Of a stretch of DNA of 21,622 nucleotides, positions 1 to 9,252 are shown piece after piece; position 1 is the stretch's first letter, and each line of letters starts with the position of its first letter. Source of the DNA: Zygnema cylindricum. Lineage: Eukaryota > Streptophyta > Zygnematophyceae > Zygnematales > Zygnemataceae. The notes under the pieces are model-generated. The model was not told the DNA's origin, did not search any database, and saw only the letters and a program-made list of their open reading frames with translations. The stretch is taken from NCBI GenBank assembly GCA_037447655.1, contig JBBHKE010001521.1, positions 277,396 to 299,017 on the forward strand. Direction: 5' to 3'. The position numbers and the translations under genes were made by a program.

Positions 1-514
1 TCAGCCGTGATAGATCTATTCGAAGAAACTTATACGCTTAAGACAGCCCCTTACCTGGGGTATCTTAAAGTGCCTTGTGCAGGAGATAGGTATTGGCGTT
101 ATCTGCTAGTTTCATTCTATTTTCGTACGTGAGCAACATACCGGTGTCTTTTTGCAACGGCTATTTTTCTTCAATCTTGAATTTGTATCCCCGAGAGTCC
201 AGGTGCGGCGAGGTTGCTCGCGGCGGGTGGTCGTGCCTTCTTGAGCAGCTTTCGGTGTGGGTTTATTGGTTTATAAAGTTGGCGGTAGCTTTACTTCGGT
301 AGGTAGTTATGGATGGCTTCATTTCGATGGCGGTTGAAATATTTGGTTATTTGGGTGTGGCTTTCGACGAGTTCTTCCGTGCTGGTGGGCGGCGCTCGTT
401 GGAGCGGCGTGGACCTGAGAGCCCCTATGTTTAAGTTCTAACTTCTTTTTATCGGCAACGTTTTTCTGTGGCCATACAACGAGTGCATGCTTTTATCTTA
501 CTTTGATCGTCTAT
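1..514. other. Unannotated left flank
   Basis: No convincing gene is seen. The only open frame here (93-302, plus) is short and resembles nothing I know. A short hairpin-like inverted sequence lies near 40-67 (CCCC facing GGGG, bordered by AAGA and TCTT). The stretch precedes the first copy of the long direct repeat and may contain more of that repeat, but I could not align it with the second copy. Confidence 0.4.
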
Positions 515-1704
515 TGCGGTTATGGATAGAGGACGTGTTCCGTGAAATTCTATGGGGTCCATTCCCCGACAGAATTCGCATATTCAAAGAAGCTTATCTA
601 GATAGTGCCGACTCCAAGTTGATACAAACCCAAATGACTGTCACCCTGACAGTTAGATCCCCAATACAGCTTCACCCCCGTGAAAGAAGACTTTCTGTGT
701 GCTCAGTTCCCCCACAGAATGCGAAGTTAGAATATGAGTATTTGGACACATTCCCCCACTTTGACTTTCCCTTAGAAATGCAGCCACCGTAGCAGGCAAA
801 AACTTTGACCGACTACACCCCTGTGTAGCTTGGACTCCCTTGAGTGCGCAGTAAAAAGAGTCACTAAAAATGGTCAGCTAAATGAGTTGATATTAAATGG
901 CAAAGTCTGTTGATTTATAGAAATGCTCTCTCGAAGAGAGGCGGCTATCTACCAAAATATTCTAAGTCGTAAAACCCCTCTCTAAGCCACCTAGTATTGA
1001 GGTACGAACCAATCATACGATTGAACCGTACAAGAAAGTACAAGTGCTAGAGTACTTTCTGTACGGTCCATGTACTACATCGCCATAATGTGACATTTGT
1101 CACATTTCGACTTCTCATCCCGCGTTTCGGAGATCTCGCAATCCCCTAGGATATTGCCACGTGTCATCCGAAGTGGCGGCGCCCGAAAGCGCCAAGGCAG
1201 CCATTCCGAAATTCCGGCTGGCACCACGGCCGCCGATGAAGACCGACATTTAATACTCACCGTTGAAATATAATGTCGTTTGTTTTTTCCGTGCGGTTCG
1301 CAATTCGTGCGGTCTAATTCATTTCCGTGTACAGTCCATTTCGTAATTTGTTAGATGAAACATGTTGCGTCGCTAATATTTATATAATTATCGTACCCTA
1401 TGCACTCTAGCACTGGCCCTAGACTATAGGATAAAGTTATCGGCTATCGGGATCTTGACGGAAGGTAGGTATCAGGATCAAATCATGGGTCCGTCAAGTC
1501 CCTTTTGGGAAACCTACCAAAACAACAGCATGTCTCTCTCCCTGGGCAGCATGGATAGCCATAGCTCTAGCTTCCTCTCCAACCTTCAGTGACTGCGACA
1601 AGTGTGGGGGTTTGGAGAGTGGAGCGAGAGGCGCGCTGCCTTTGCTGACTTCCTCTTATTAATTTTTCCTTTATTCAGACCTATAAAATACATACATTTC
1701 AACA
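515..1704 (-). repeat. LTR-like direct repeat, copy 1 (diverged)
   Basis: This stretch aligns collinearly with about 2275-3429. Anchors are 811 with 2538, 1052 with 2777, 1383 with 3111, 1591 with 3310 and 1697-1704 with 3422-3429. Similarity is clear from about 710 and tentative from 515 to 710. Read on the minus strand, the copy starts with TGTTGAAAT, as copy 2 does beside the copia internal region, so I interpret it as a solo or orphan LTR of a related element. It includes a G-box-like CCACGTGTCAT near 1157, a TATAAAAT near 1682, an inverted repeat at 1026-1066 and a degenerate tRNA-like B box at 1475-1485. The outer (left) end is not defined. A longer non-LTR repeat unit is an alternative. 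Confidence 0.6.
1026..1066. repeat. Inverted repeat (hairpin) in repeat copy 1
   Basis: CCGTACAAGAAAGTAC faces GTACTTTCTGTACGG across a 10-nt loop, with a single extra A in the left arm. A matching, slightly degraded hairpin is found at 2753-2789 in the second copy, so the structure predates the duplication. Confidence 0.8.
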
Positions 1705-2240
1705 TTTCAGAACTCCCTCCTCGTGCTCCTCCGGGATTTGGGGACTTACGTGGTTGCTTTCTGTAGACTTTTAGTTATGTTGGGGTTTTTTTTTTTTTTA
1801 TACACGTTGGATTTCTCTTTTGATGTTTTGTTTGTTGGGTTTTGCTTTTTTGGGTGTTTTCGATTTCCCTGCCATCTTTTCGTCTTTTTGTTGTTTTTCC
1901 CTTGATTTTCCTTTTTGTTTATTCCCCCGTCATGAGTTTTCTCAGTTTTAGCAATGCTACTTTCTTTTGTTCTTATGGACTTAGATGGTTTACCAACGCG
2001 CTTTTAATAAAGTCGGCCCCTTCGATAATAATACTCTACAACACCGCCAATCGCTATTAGCGTAGAGGTTTTTTTAGCGTATATGAATAATTACAATGAT
2101 TTACCCTAATTAGGAATTTGAAAATTTTCAAAAAAACATACATTCTAATTGTTTACTAATGCTAATTTGGGTCTTTGAAAAAAAATGTCGGTCCTAGACG
2201 TTCTTACACTAATATAGGTACTTGTACAAAATCTGACAAA
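1705..2240. other. T-rich spacer between the two LTR-like copies
   Basis: The plus strand from about 1723 to 1925 is strongly T-rich, including a run of about 15 T near 1787. An AATAAA lies near 2006. Composition resembles a transcript 3' UTR, like the T-rich tail of the non-LTR element at 20620-20760, but I see no shared coding sequence. At 2042-2062 lies CACCGCCAATCGCTATTAGC, matching the terminus of the MITE in the transporter intron (17040); no partner end was found. The predicted short peptides here are low-complexity and not credible genes. Confidence 0.4.
2042..2062. repeat. Orphan MITE terminus
   Basis: The sequence differs from the left end of the MITE at 17040 only by T-to-C changes (CGCTATTAGCG against CGTTATTAGTG). 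The flank is AA rather than the TA expected, and no inverted partner lies nearby, so this is a broken or solo end. Confidence 0.5.
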
Positions 2241-2752
2241 TCGTACACAAATAGTACGTTCACACAGTCGAAACGTGGTTGTTTGACGAATATGTGCGAG
2301 CGAAATATTTAACAGCCTGATTTCATCCCCTTTTTAGAGAGCATATTCTCATGCGTCCGCGGTTATTAAAACTCATTTATCATATTTTTTCACTTAAAAA
2401 GGTACGATTTTGTACGGTCTGACATGCAATTCTGTGATCTCCATTGGACTACAGAATACACGAAGCCTCTAGATAGTATTTAACTAACCCACTTCAAGCT
2501 ACAACCACTGCTGCCCAAGAAGGCAAACTGACATTTTGACTACACCCCTGTGCAGCCTAGACTCCCTTGAGTTCGTAGCAAAAAAAATTACTAAAAACGG
2601 CCAACAAGCCGATAAATTATGAGTCGGCAAAAATGCCAAGTTTATGCAAACTCTCAAAGGGAGAGAGGTACCTATCTACCAAATTCTCTAAGTCCTAAAT
2701 CCCTCTCACAACCCCTATCTATTGAAGTACGAACTAATCAGATCACTGTAGG

Positions 2753-2789
2753 GTACAGAAAAGTAGTATGGTCGATGTACTTTCTGTAT
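2753..2789. repeat. Inverted repeat in repeat copy 2
   Basis: TACAGAAAAGTA faces TACTTTCTGTA with one unpaired A and a loop of about 12 nt. It is the counterpart of the hairpin at 1026-1066. Confidence 0.65.
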
Positions 2790-3149
2790 GGCCTATGTAC
2801 GGCAACGCCATTGAGTGGACGCGTGTCCACTTTTAACTTGTCCTTATGTTCGCCGAAATTCCTGCGACCAAATGTCATCCCTCCGCGTGGCGCCACGTCA
2901 TGCCACGTCTATAAACGCCAAAGTGACCATTCCACGATCTCGACAGTGATATACGCCGTCGGATTAAATCCGACATTAAATATCCGCCGTCGAAACAAAT
3001 GTCCGATTCATTTGTTTTCGTGCGTGATAATGTTTGCACTATATAATATTAGTTATATGTTCTTTTGTTCGTCATCTCGTTAATTGGAATCATGGTTTAA
3101 ACACTGTTTATATAATTATCAAACCTTATGTACCCTAACGGACTTCTAC

Positions 3150-3215
3150 GACAGACTGGTTAGAGCTAACGCGTACGCCGCGCTTTGCCGGTCAGAGGTT
3201 CGAGTCCTGCCGGAC
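3150..3215 (+). other. tRNA-like segment with A and B boxes
   Basis: TGGTTAGAGC (3157-3166) resembles an RNA polymerase III A box, and GGTTCGAGTCC (3197-3207) is a perfect match to the B box consensus. The 40-nt start-to-start spacing fits a tRNA. The T stem is imperfect (about three of five pairs) and I could not close an acceptor stem, so this is not a functional tRNA. The aligned site in copy 1 has GGATCAAATCA at 1475-1485, so the segment belongs to the ancestral repeat rather than being a recent SINE insertion in copy 2. Confidence 0.55.
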
Positions 3216-3429
3216 TCAACCTTTTGTTGAGAGTGACAAAAGTCACTCTTTAGCCGTGCCTGCTTAAGCTAGGACAGCCATGGCTCAACCACCCTCTCTA
3301 TCCCTCCATGACTACGACAAGTATGGTGGGTAGAGAAAGGAGGTGGAGGCAGGCTGTCCGCCTTTTTATTTTTCTATTTGTACTAAATTTAGACATAGAA
3401 AATGCCATATAAAACTAATAATTTCAACA

Positions 3430-3442
3430 CTCCCCTTATTTT
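3430..3442 (-). promoter_or_regulatory. Putative polypurine tract of the copia element
   Basis: Minus-strand AAAATAAGGGGAG lies between the polyprotein stop codon and TGTTGAAAT of the 3' LTR. This is the expected site for plus-strand DNA priming in an LTR retrotransposon. Confidence 0.7.
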
Positions 3443-5456
3443 CTAGTCCAATTTTGATTTCAATTTTAATCCACACTTTTCTCTACAATATTTTAACTTG
3501 GGAGAAGGCATTGGTTTTGTCATCATATCAGCTACCATTTCCTCATCAGAGCTATATACAAGATTCACGATTTTATTTTCAACTTTTTCTGTTACAAACT
3601 TAATCTTATATCCATATGTTTAGCCTTAAAATGATGTTTTGGATAAGCTGCAATTGCAATGGTAGCTTGATTATCACAAAACACTTCATGCACTCCCTCC
3701 TTCATATACCCCAGTTCTTGCAGTAAGGACTTGATCCACATCAACTCTTTCACAGCAAAACAAGAGGCCATGTACTCAGCCTCCATAGTAGACTGAGAAA
3801 CCACCTTTTGTTGGTTACTGCTCCAACAGCAAGCACCTTCCCGAACATACAACACATACCCAGAAGTGCATCTTCTCATAGGTGCTGGCATCACTCCAAG
3901 TAGTGATGCTAGTGTGCTCCCCTCCCAAATGCAACCATAACTCTCTGGTTCCCACCAGATATCTCATGACTCTCTTGGCTGCCTTCCAGTCTCTCTTCGT
4001 AGGATCATTAAGACTCCTATTGAGTACTCCTACTGCTGCCGCTATGTCCGGCACGGTACAGTTTATGAAATAGATTAAACTTCCTACAACCTGTTTATAA
4101 GGGATAGACTTCATAAACTCTCTCTCCTCTGAACACACATGATCATCTAAGATCATCACTCCTCCTTCTACACTCCTATCACTTACTTTTTTCAAGTCCA
4201 TGGGAGTGGTGCAGCTGTTAGCATTTTCCATTTGGAATTTCTCAAACATATTACCTATTGCTTCTTTCTGAGTAATTCTAATAATCTTCTTTCCCCTATC
4301 TCTCTCCATTTGAATCCCCAAAATATATCTTGCCTCCCGTAAATCCTTCATATCAAATCTGCTTCTAAGATCTTTCTTTAACTTAACGATTTTTTCCAAA
4401 GATTTACTCAACAGAAACAGATCATCCACATAAATTGCAATAATAAAAATGACACCATTCTCATCTTCAAACATATAAATAGAATTGTCAGAGCTGATCC
4501 GTATATATCCCAAACCGGTGAGAAACTCATCTAGTTTGTTATTCCCTTGTCCGGGAGCCTGCTTTAGTCCATATAAGGACTTTATGAGCCTGCAGACTTT
4601 GCTCTCTTCTCATTCTTCCACGAACCCCTCCGGTTGTCTCATGAAAATTTCTTCCTCTAACTCGCCATTAAGAAAAGCAAACTTAATGTCCATCTGGTGT
4701 ATTTCCATTGTCTTCCGCTGTTGCCAGACTGAGGAAAATCCTTACTGATGGGAACCAAACAACTGGAGCAAAGGTCTCCTCATAGTCAATCCCCTCCTTT
4801 AGGGTGAACCCTTTCGCAACCAATCGAGCCTTATATCTCTCAATGGTATTATCTGGGTTCATTTTTAATTTAAATACCCATTTACACCCAATAAGTTTTG
4901 TGTCTGGAGGACAATCCGCTAGTTCCCAAGTATTTGCTTCCATGGTAGAGGCCATCTGATCATTTATGGCTCTAATCCATCTTTTTTTCTCCGGACTATT
5001 CACTGCCTCCGAGTAAGACTGAGGCTCATCTGGGTAAGGTAGCTTAGTTACCTTATGAGCGGCCTGTTTTTCCTGTATCCTTTTGCTAGTCCTTCTCCCT
5101 CCCTCAAACTCCGAAGCTGGAATGTATGGAAGTCTTGGATTTCTCCTCACTGTCTCATCGGCTTCCTTGTCCATAGAAGCCGGTTCTGGTCCCACGTCTT
5201 CTATTTCCTTGAAGTCCATAGGGGTATGTGAGATTTTTGGTGAGTCTCCTGTATCTCGGATCTCCCCTGAATCTGCAATCACGGTTTCACTTATGTCCTT
5301 TTCGGTAACGACTGAGTTCTCCTCACTTTTGGACTCAAATCTGATTCTTATCTTCTTTGTATATTTGAAAGGGTCAAATGACTTCCCTTCATCCATGACA
5401 ACTAAGTATTTGACCAGAATGATATCTTTCTTTGCTAAGTCATAGACTCTATATCA
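3443..5456 (-). pseudogene. pol: Ty1/copia polyprotein remnant: reverse transcriptase and RNase H
   Basis: This is the 3' half of a copia polyprotein, read from 5456 down to the stop at 3445-3443. In order it shows the integrase/RT linker (YRVYDLAKKD), the RVT_2 start with CKWVFK and YKARLVAKGF, then [26 protein letters not shown], the catalytic YVDD near 4432, and an RNase H with STMEAEY and the terminal KHMDIR region. Lesions are a frameshift near 4706, an in-frame TGA at 4612-4610, a frameshift with probable small deletion near 3880-3895, and a frameshift near 3595-3615 before the final 50 codons. Gag, protease and most of integrase are absent because the sequence stops at the hAT terminus. 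The element cannot encode its own transposition. Family assignment is certain; the exact lesion sites are approximate. Confidence 0.93.
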
Positions 5457-5472
5457 TAGAGGTTTCATTCGT
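5457..5472 (+). repeat. hAT left terminal inverted repeat
   Basis: TAGAGGTTTCATTCGT is exactly complementary to 8600-8615. The pairing extends two more bases outward (CA and TG) at 5455-5456 and 8616-8617, which may be chance or part of the ends. Confidence 0.9.
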
Positions 5473-5742
5473 AGTATGCGCACGGTACAAAACTTTGAAA
5501 AAGAATGCATATGCGCATTATTCAAAATTTCATATTTTTTAAAATGCGTTGACCAGCTTTGACTTATTATATAATAAAAATACGAAAACTCAAAAAAAAA
5601 ATCAGAATTAAAATACAATACGACATTTTAAACTATTAAAGTATTAATCGATATTTCTATGCTCCAAACTTTACCAGTGTCGTCGGTGCCTCATCAGCAA
5701 CCAGCGACCACACTTCTTGGTCGCTGAAACAGTGAACCAGAG

Positions 5743-6050
5743 GTCAGCGACTAGGCTGCCTCGTCGCTGGTCAGCAGTCAGCGACTAGGCTGCCTCGTCG
5801 CTGGTCAGCAGTCAGCGACTAGGCTGCCTCGTCGCTGGTCAGCAGTCAGCGACTAGGCTGCCTCGTCGCTGGTCAGCAATCAGCGACTAGGCTGCCTCTT
5901 CGCTGGTCAGCAATCAGCGACTAGGCTGCCTCGTCGCTGGTCAGCAGTCAGCGACTAGGCTGCCTCGTCGCTGGTCAGCAGTCAGCGACTAGGCTGCCTC
6001 TTCCCTGGTCAGCAATCTGCGACTAGTCTGCCTCGTCGCTAGTTCAGCAT
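5743..6050. repeat. 34-bp tandem repeat array inside the hAT element
   Basis: Eight full 34-bp units start at 5763, 5797, 5831, 5865, 5899, 5933, 5967 and 6001, with partial units on both sides. Units differ by few substitutions (for example CAGCAGT against CAGCAAT, and a more diverged last unit). Each period contains CAGCGAC facing GTCGCTG across 11 nt, so every unit can form a hairpin. A larger copy of the same motif (CAGCGACCA facing TGGTCGCTG) lies just upstream near 5702-5725. The array is between the left end and the 3' end of the transposase gene. There are no unique spacers, so it is a minisatellite rather than a CRISPR array. It may supply clustered protein-binding sites or simply be slippage-amplified. 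Confidence 0.95.
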
Positions 6051-6274
6051 TACATCATGGTTCCATTACAACATGCTCACATATAATATTTTAAAATCGA
6101 CAATTGAAGCAAAAAATGGCCATGTTACAAGATTTTAACATTGAAAAAAGAAAAAAATATAATTGAAGCAAAAATAACTGTTTTTGTATTCATGTGAGTG
6201 AAATGGCATAGATTACACATAAAAACTTGGTCAAGTCATTAACGACCGTGAATGGAGCTACAACATTAACCTCT

Positions 6275-8269
6275 CTACTCTAAATCTAACTCATCCATAT
6301 TTTGGTCTGACTCCTCTTCAACTACACCCCCTTCCTCTCCCTCTACCCCCCCTTCCTCTTCCTCCCATGCTATCATAGCCTCCTCATAGCTAACATCCCT
6401 GGTTTGGTGTGCTAACCTCAGATTGCTAAATACCCAAACCAGGTCATTGGCCCTCTTAGCCGTCAGTCTGTTCCGTTTTTTAGAGTGAATATGGTCATAG
6501 GTTGACCAATTCCTCTCACATGAGCTGGCAACCGAGCATTGGGCAAGGACCCTAGTTGCTACCCTCTGCAAGATAGGCGTGACAGCCCCAAACCGCTGCC
6601 ACCACTTCCACCCTGGCATCATCTTAGCACAAGCTAATGTTACCTCCCTCCCAAATACACCCTCAAAACCCCTATACTTAGTTAACTCAATGTAGGCCGC
6701 AGTCTGGTCTGCCACACGCGGTAACATCCTCTGAAGGATAGTGTGGAAGCCTTCCATGACGATTACATCGGTCTCTTGCCCATATTCAGAACTTTGGTAC
6801 TCAGGATCAAGTACGAAGCCGGCTGCATGTATGGGGCTATATGCCATCCCCCATCTAGCCAACCAAGATTCTTTTAACTCCTCCAAAACGTGCACTCCTT
6901 CGGAGTTTCCTTCTCCTCCATTGGTCGATATATTATTTAAGTATTGACCAATCATGTGAAAACCATAATATACCTTCCCCACATTTGGGGCCCCTTTGTC
7001 ACACTCCCTCATCAATCGTACCACAGGCTCTGAAACTGTCACAGCTTCTTTCACTCTTATCCAAAATCCCGGGCTCAAAATGTGGCCTTTGATCTTAGTC
7101 CCCTCAACCTTGTATGCAGGCTTACCCATCCACTGCCTATAGTCATCATCAAACATTAAACGCTCGAGGCTATCCTTCACCTCTAAAAACCTTTGGAGCA
7201 TGATAAAGTTTGTCGCGAACCGAGTCTCTCCAGGTTTCAAAAGTCGGAGTGTCGAGATTTTGTTAAAGATGGATACACTCATATTGTGGTTTGTGATAAA
7301 TCTCAACACCTCCTTTGCCTCTTTGACGGGTGTCGAGATAAAAGACAACTTACCCCAATCCTCCAACAACAGGTCCAAAATATGGGCAGAACATGGCGTC
7401 CATGTCAGAGAAGGGTACTTGCTCATGAGCAAAGAGGCTGCCGCTTTGTTAACAGGAGCAGAATCTGTCACAATTTGGACCACATGCTCCACCCCTACCG
7501 CAAGAACTCCTTTCTCCAACACCTTACGAACATATTCGGCATCTTTACATTGCCCACTAGTGTTTTCCGCCATAAGAAACATATCCCCCTTTGGGGTGAC
7601 AGCTAGAATGTTCAGGAGAGGCGTTTGGTCAACAGCTGTCCAACCATCTGATGTGACAGTGGCACCAGTGACTTTCATAGTCTCCATGTAACTCTGCAAA
7701 TCGTTAGTTATCGTCGCCTTAGTCACAGTCAATAGACGAGTTCTCATGGCATCTCGGTGGGGTAACTTATAACACTCCCCTATCTCCCCGGTCAGCTTCA
7801 CTGCAGCCTTGAAATAGTGGTCTTTTAATAAACTAAATGGCAAGCCATTGGCAAAGAATGCCTTGGCCCATGCTTCATCTACCTCCTTCATATTTTGCTT
7901 ATTGAAAGCATCTCGGATTTTCGTCTGCACCCCTTTCACCTTGTTGCTCTGGCTAGACTCGACAAGATGGCTAGACGCGATAGCACTTCCAGTAAGTCTC
8001 TCCAGAACGGATATTGTACGCTTTTGAGAGTCGTGAGAAGCCTTGTCTATTTCCATTACACTTAACTCTGCTTTCACATCATCCGGACATAATTTGCATG
8101 GCCTGATTCCTGCATTCTTCACGTTTCCTAAAAGGTGGTTCCTAATCCTGGTGGCTTGTGCATTATACTGTAATTTGCAGTACACACAAATGCACAATTT
8201 ATTGTCCCCAAGTATACCACCAGTTGGAGCTACAACATGCTCCCACTCTGTTCCTCGAATCCTTGGCAT
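6275..8269 (-). CDS. hAT family transposase (BED finger, DUF659, hATC)
   Basis: This is an uninterrupted 664-residue protein starting at ATG 8269. It catalyses excision and reinsertion of the surrounding element. An N-terminal BED-type zinc finger is suggested by C28-x2-C31 and H45. The DUF659 core has TSDGW (D208) and VTDSA (D269), the first two acidic catalytic positions. WTPCSAH at 290-296 carries the hAT-typical CxxH. The C-terminal hATC dimerisation region has SCERNWS with E585, the expected third catalytic residue, followed by KKRNRL and VWVFSNLRL. The tail after about 630 is very acidic. Length is normal for a plant hAT transposase, no intron is needed, and no stop or frameshift is visible, so it could be active. 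Motif assignments are from family knowledge; activity is inferred. Confidence 0.93.
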   Translation of the reverse strand: MPRIRGTEWEHVVAPTGGILGDNKLCICVYCKLQYNAQATRIRNHLLGNVKNAGIRPCKLCPDDVKAELSVMEIDKASHDSQKRTISVLERLTGSAIASSHLVESSQSNKVKGVQTKIRDAFNKQNMKEVDEAWAKAFFANGLPFSLLKDHYFKAAVKLTGEIGECYKLPHRDAMRTRLLTVTKATITNDLQSYMETMKVTGATVTSDGWTAVDQTPLLNILAVTPKGDMFLMAENTSGQCKDAEYVRKVLEKGVLAVGVEHVVQIVTDSAPVNKAAASLLMSKYPSLTWTPCSAHILDLLLEDWGKLSFISTPVKEAKEVLRFITNHNMSVSIFNKISTLRLLKPGETRFATNFIMLQRFLEVKDSLERLMFDDDYRQWMGKPAYKVEGTKIKGHILSPGFWIRVKEAVTVSEPVVRLMRECDKGAPNVGKVYYGFHMIGQYLNNISTNGGEGNSEGVHVLEELKESWLARWGMAYSPIHAAGFVLDPEYQSSEYGQETDVIVMEGFHTILQRMLPRVADQTAAYIELTKYRGFEGVFGREVTLACAKMMPGWKWWQRFGAVTPILQRVATRVLAQCSVASSCERNWSTYDHIHSKKRNRLTAKRANDLVWVFSNLRLAHQTRDVSYEEAMIAWEEEEGGVEGEEGGVVEEESDQNMDELDLE

Positions 8270-8435
8270 GGCTGCGTTTACGAAAGTTCGCGGAGGCTAA
8301 AGAGAGATTTCAATGGCGGCTCTAGTGAGGCTTCAAATGCGGCTACAATGGTGGCTTCGTGTCTTCTTGGAAGAAAGGTCAAGAAGTCGAAAAAAATGGA
8401 AATGAAGTGACATCGTTTTTTTTTTTTTTTTTTTA

Positions 8436-8535
8436 ATTACGTACAATTCGCTTTTCCGTACAATTTAGACCCGTACTTTCTGTACGTCCGTACAAGTACA
8501 ATCCGTACAACCTGTCCGTACACGAATACTATACG
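8436..8535. repeat. GTACA-rich subterminal region of the hAT element
   Basis: Several copies of CGTACA or GTAC-containing words occur within 100 bp between the transposase start and the right end, next to a T run of more than 20 near 8411-8434. hAT transposases commonly bind clustered subterminal motifs, so these are candidates. GTAC words are also frequent elsewhere in this window, which weakens the case. The region would also hold the transposase promoter. Confidence 0.45.
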
Positions 8536-8599
8536 AAATTTACGAAAAGTTCAAAAAACCCTAAAAAGAATGCATAATCGTAAAAATTTTAAAATTTTA

Positions 8600-8615
8600 A
8601 CGAATGAAACCTCTA
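8600..8615 (-). repeat. hAT right terminal inverted repeat
   Basis: ACGAATGAAACCTCTA is the exact reverse complement of 5457-5472. It lies 331 bp upstream of the transposase start codon. Confidence 0.9.
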
Positions 8616-9076
8616 TGGTAACATTTAGGGTAGCAACATTGAAGAAATTTATCCTAAGATGTGGTTGAGTTGTACACATTCTGGTCAAAGCGTACATAGA
8701 CGTGCCCAAATAAATGTACGAACTGTACAATTTGAGCTCAAAACGAGGGTAAATCTTCAATAGTGTAACTACCTAGTTATTCCAGTCGCGGGATTACGTG
8801 TACGGAATGCGTTAAAGTTTAGAGTACTAGAGCTACGTGGCAACATTTATTCCACCAGAAACGTTTACGGTAGCAGGGTTGGAGTACTTTAGTTTATGCA
8901 TAAAATGTACGGTACCCAGATGGCGCCTTGTAGAACCTGTCATTTTGCTGGTGTTCGATACGATGACGAGTAGGGCCGTCTGGAATTCTGCGTAGTTGGA
9001 AGGCGGTGACATTAGGGGGAGAAACCGGACCTCGGAAATCACATTCGTCTCATTTACGTCAACCGTACAGCACACT
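8616..9076. other. Intergenic, no recognised gene
   Basis: This lies immediately right of the hAT element. None of the three minus-strand frames reads as copia integrase, although the copia remnant should continue here if the hAT had simply inserted into it. Short open frames show no family resemblance. Confidence 0.4.
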
Positions 9077-9174
9077 GCCCCAAAGCGATCATTTCAAAGG
9101 TCATTTCCAATGATTGGGCTGTTATGGCCGTACTTTTAATCCGGGAAGGGACATTGAAGTGACCGCTTTGGGGC
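9077..9174. mobile_element. Short foldback element (98 bp)
   Basis: GCCCCAAAGCGATCATTTCA at the left pairs with the reverse complement of the right end, GCCCCAAAGCGGTCACTTCA, and imperfect pairing continues for about 30 bp in total. The unpaired centre is about 36 nt. The size and shape suggest a small MITE or foldback. No clear target duplication is visible, so the superfamily is unassigned. Confidence 0.6.
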
Positions 9175-9252
9175 CACGATGGCGGTAACACGAACGAAAT
9201 AACTTCACGATATTTTAAACTGCCACGTGGATCATTTTGGGACAACGAATTA

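Larger units (their letters stand above)
2275..3429 (-). repeat. LTR-like direct repeat, copy 2 (3' LTR of the copia element)
   Basis: On the minus strand this unit begins TGTTGAAAT at 3429, directly after a purine-rich tract (AAAATAAGGGGAG, 3442-3430) that follows the copia stop codon at 3445-3443. That is the expected polypurine tract/3' LTR junction. The similarity to copy 1 spans about 1.15 kb, long for a copia LTR but within the known range. An alternative inner boundary is a short LTR of about 205 bp starting at TGTTGAGAG (3225), which would pair TGTTG with CAACA; the continued similarity to copy 1 argues against it. A palindrome GTCGGATTAAATCCGAC lies near 2958. Confidence 0.65.
5457..8615 (-). 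mobile_element. hAT DNA transposon, apparently complete (3159 bp)
   Basis: The element is bounded by perfect 16-bp terminal inverted repeats, TAGAGGTTTCATTCGT at the left and its reverse complement at the right. The TAGAGG start fits hAT ends. It holds one long transposase gene on the minus strand, a 34-bp repeat array near the left end and a GTACA-rich stretch near the right end. AAAAAGAATGCATA occurs about 40 bp inside each end (5498-5511 and 8563-8576), a plausible subterminal site. The expected 8-bp target duplication is not convincing: the flanks are CTATATCA and TGGTAACA, with four of eight positions the same. The left flank is copia coding sequence; the right flank is not recognisable as copia. 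Confidence 0.88.

Noticed and set aside
2619-3083. 154-residue plus-strand protein
   Set aside because: It lies inside the LTR-like repeat, is not conserved as a frame in the other copy and resembles no family.
3150-3215. Functional tRNA gene
   Set aside because: The B box is perfect but the T stem has mismatches and no acceptor stem closes.
3225-3429. Short 205-bp copia LTR (TGTTG...CAACA)
   Set aside because: Ends look suitable, but similarity to copy 1 continues well beyond 3225, so the repeat is longer. Kept only as an alternative.
5743-6050. CRISPR array
   Set aside because: Repeats are directly adjoining 34-bp units with no unique spacers, inside a eukaryotic transposon.
7193-7691. 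Plus-strand proteins of 137 and 163 residues
   Set aside because: They are antisense shadows of the hAT transposase coding sequence.
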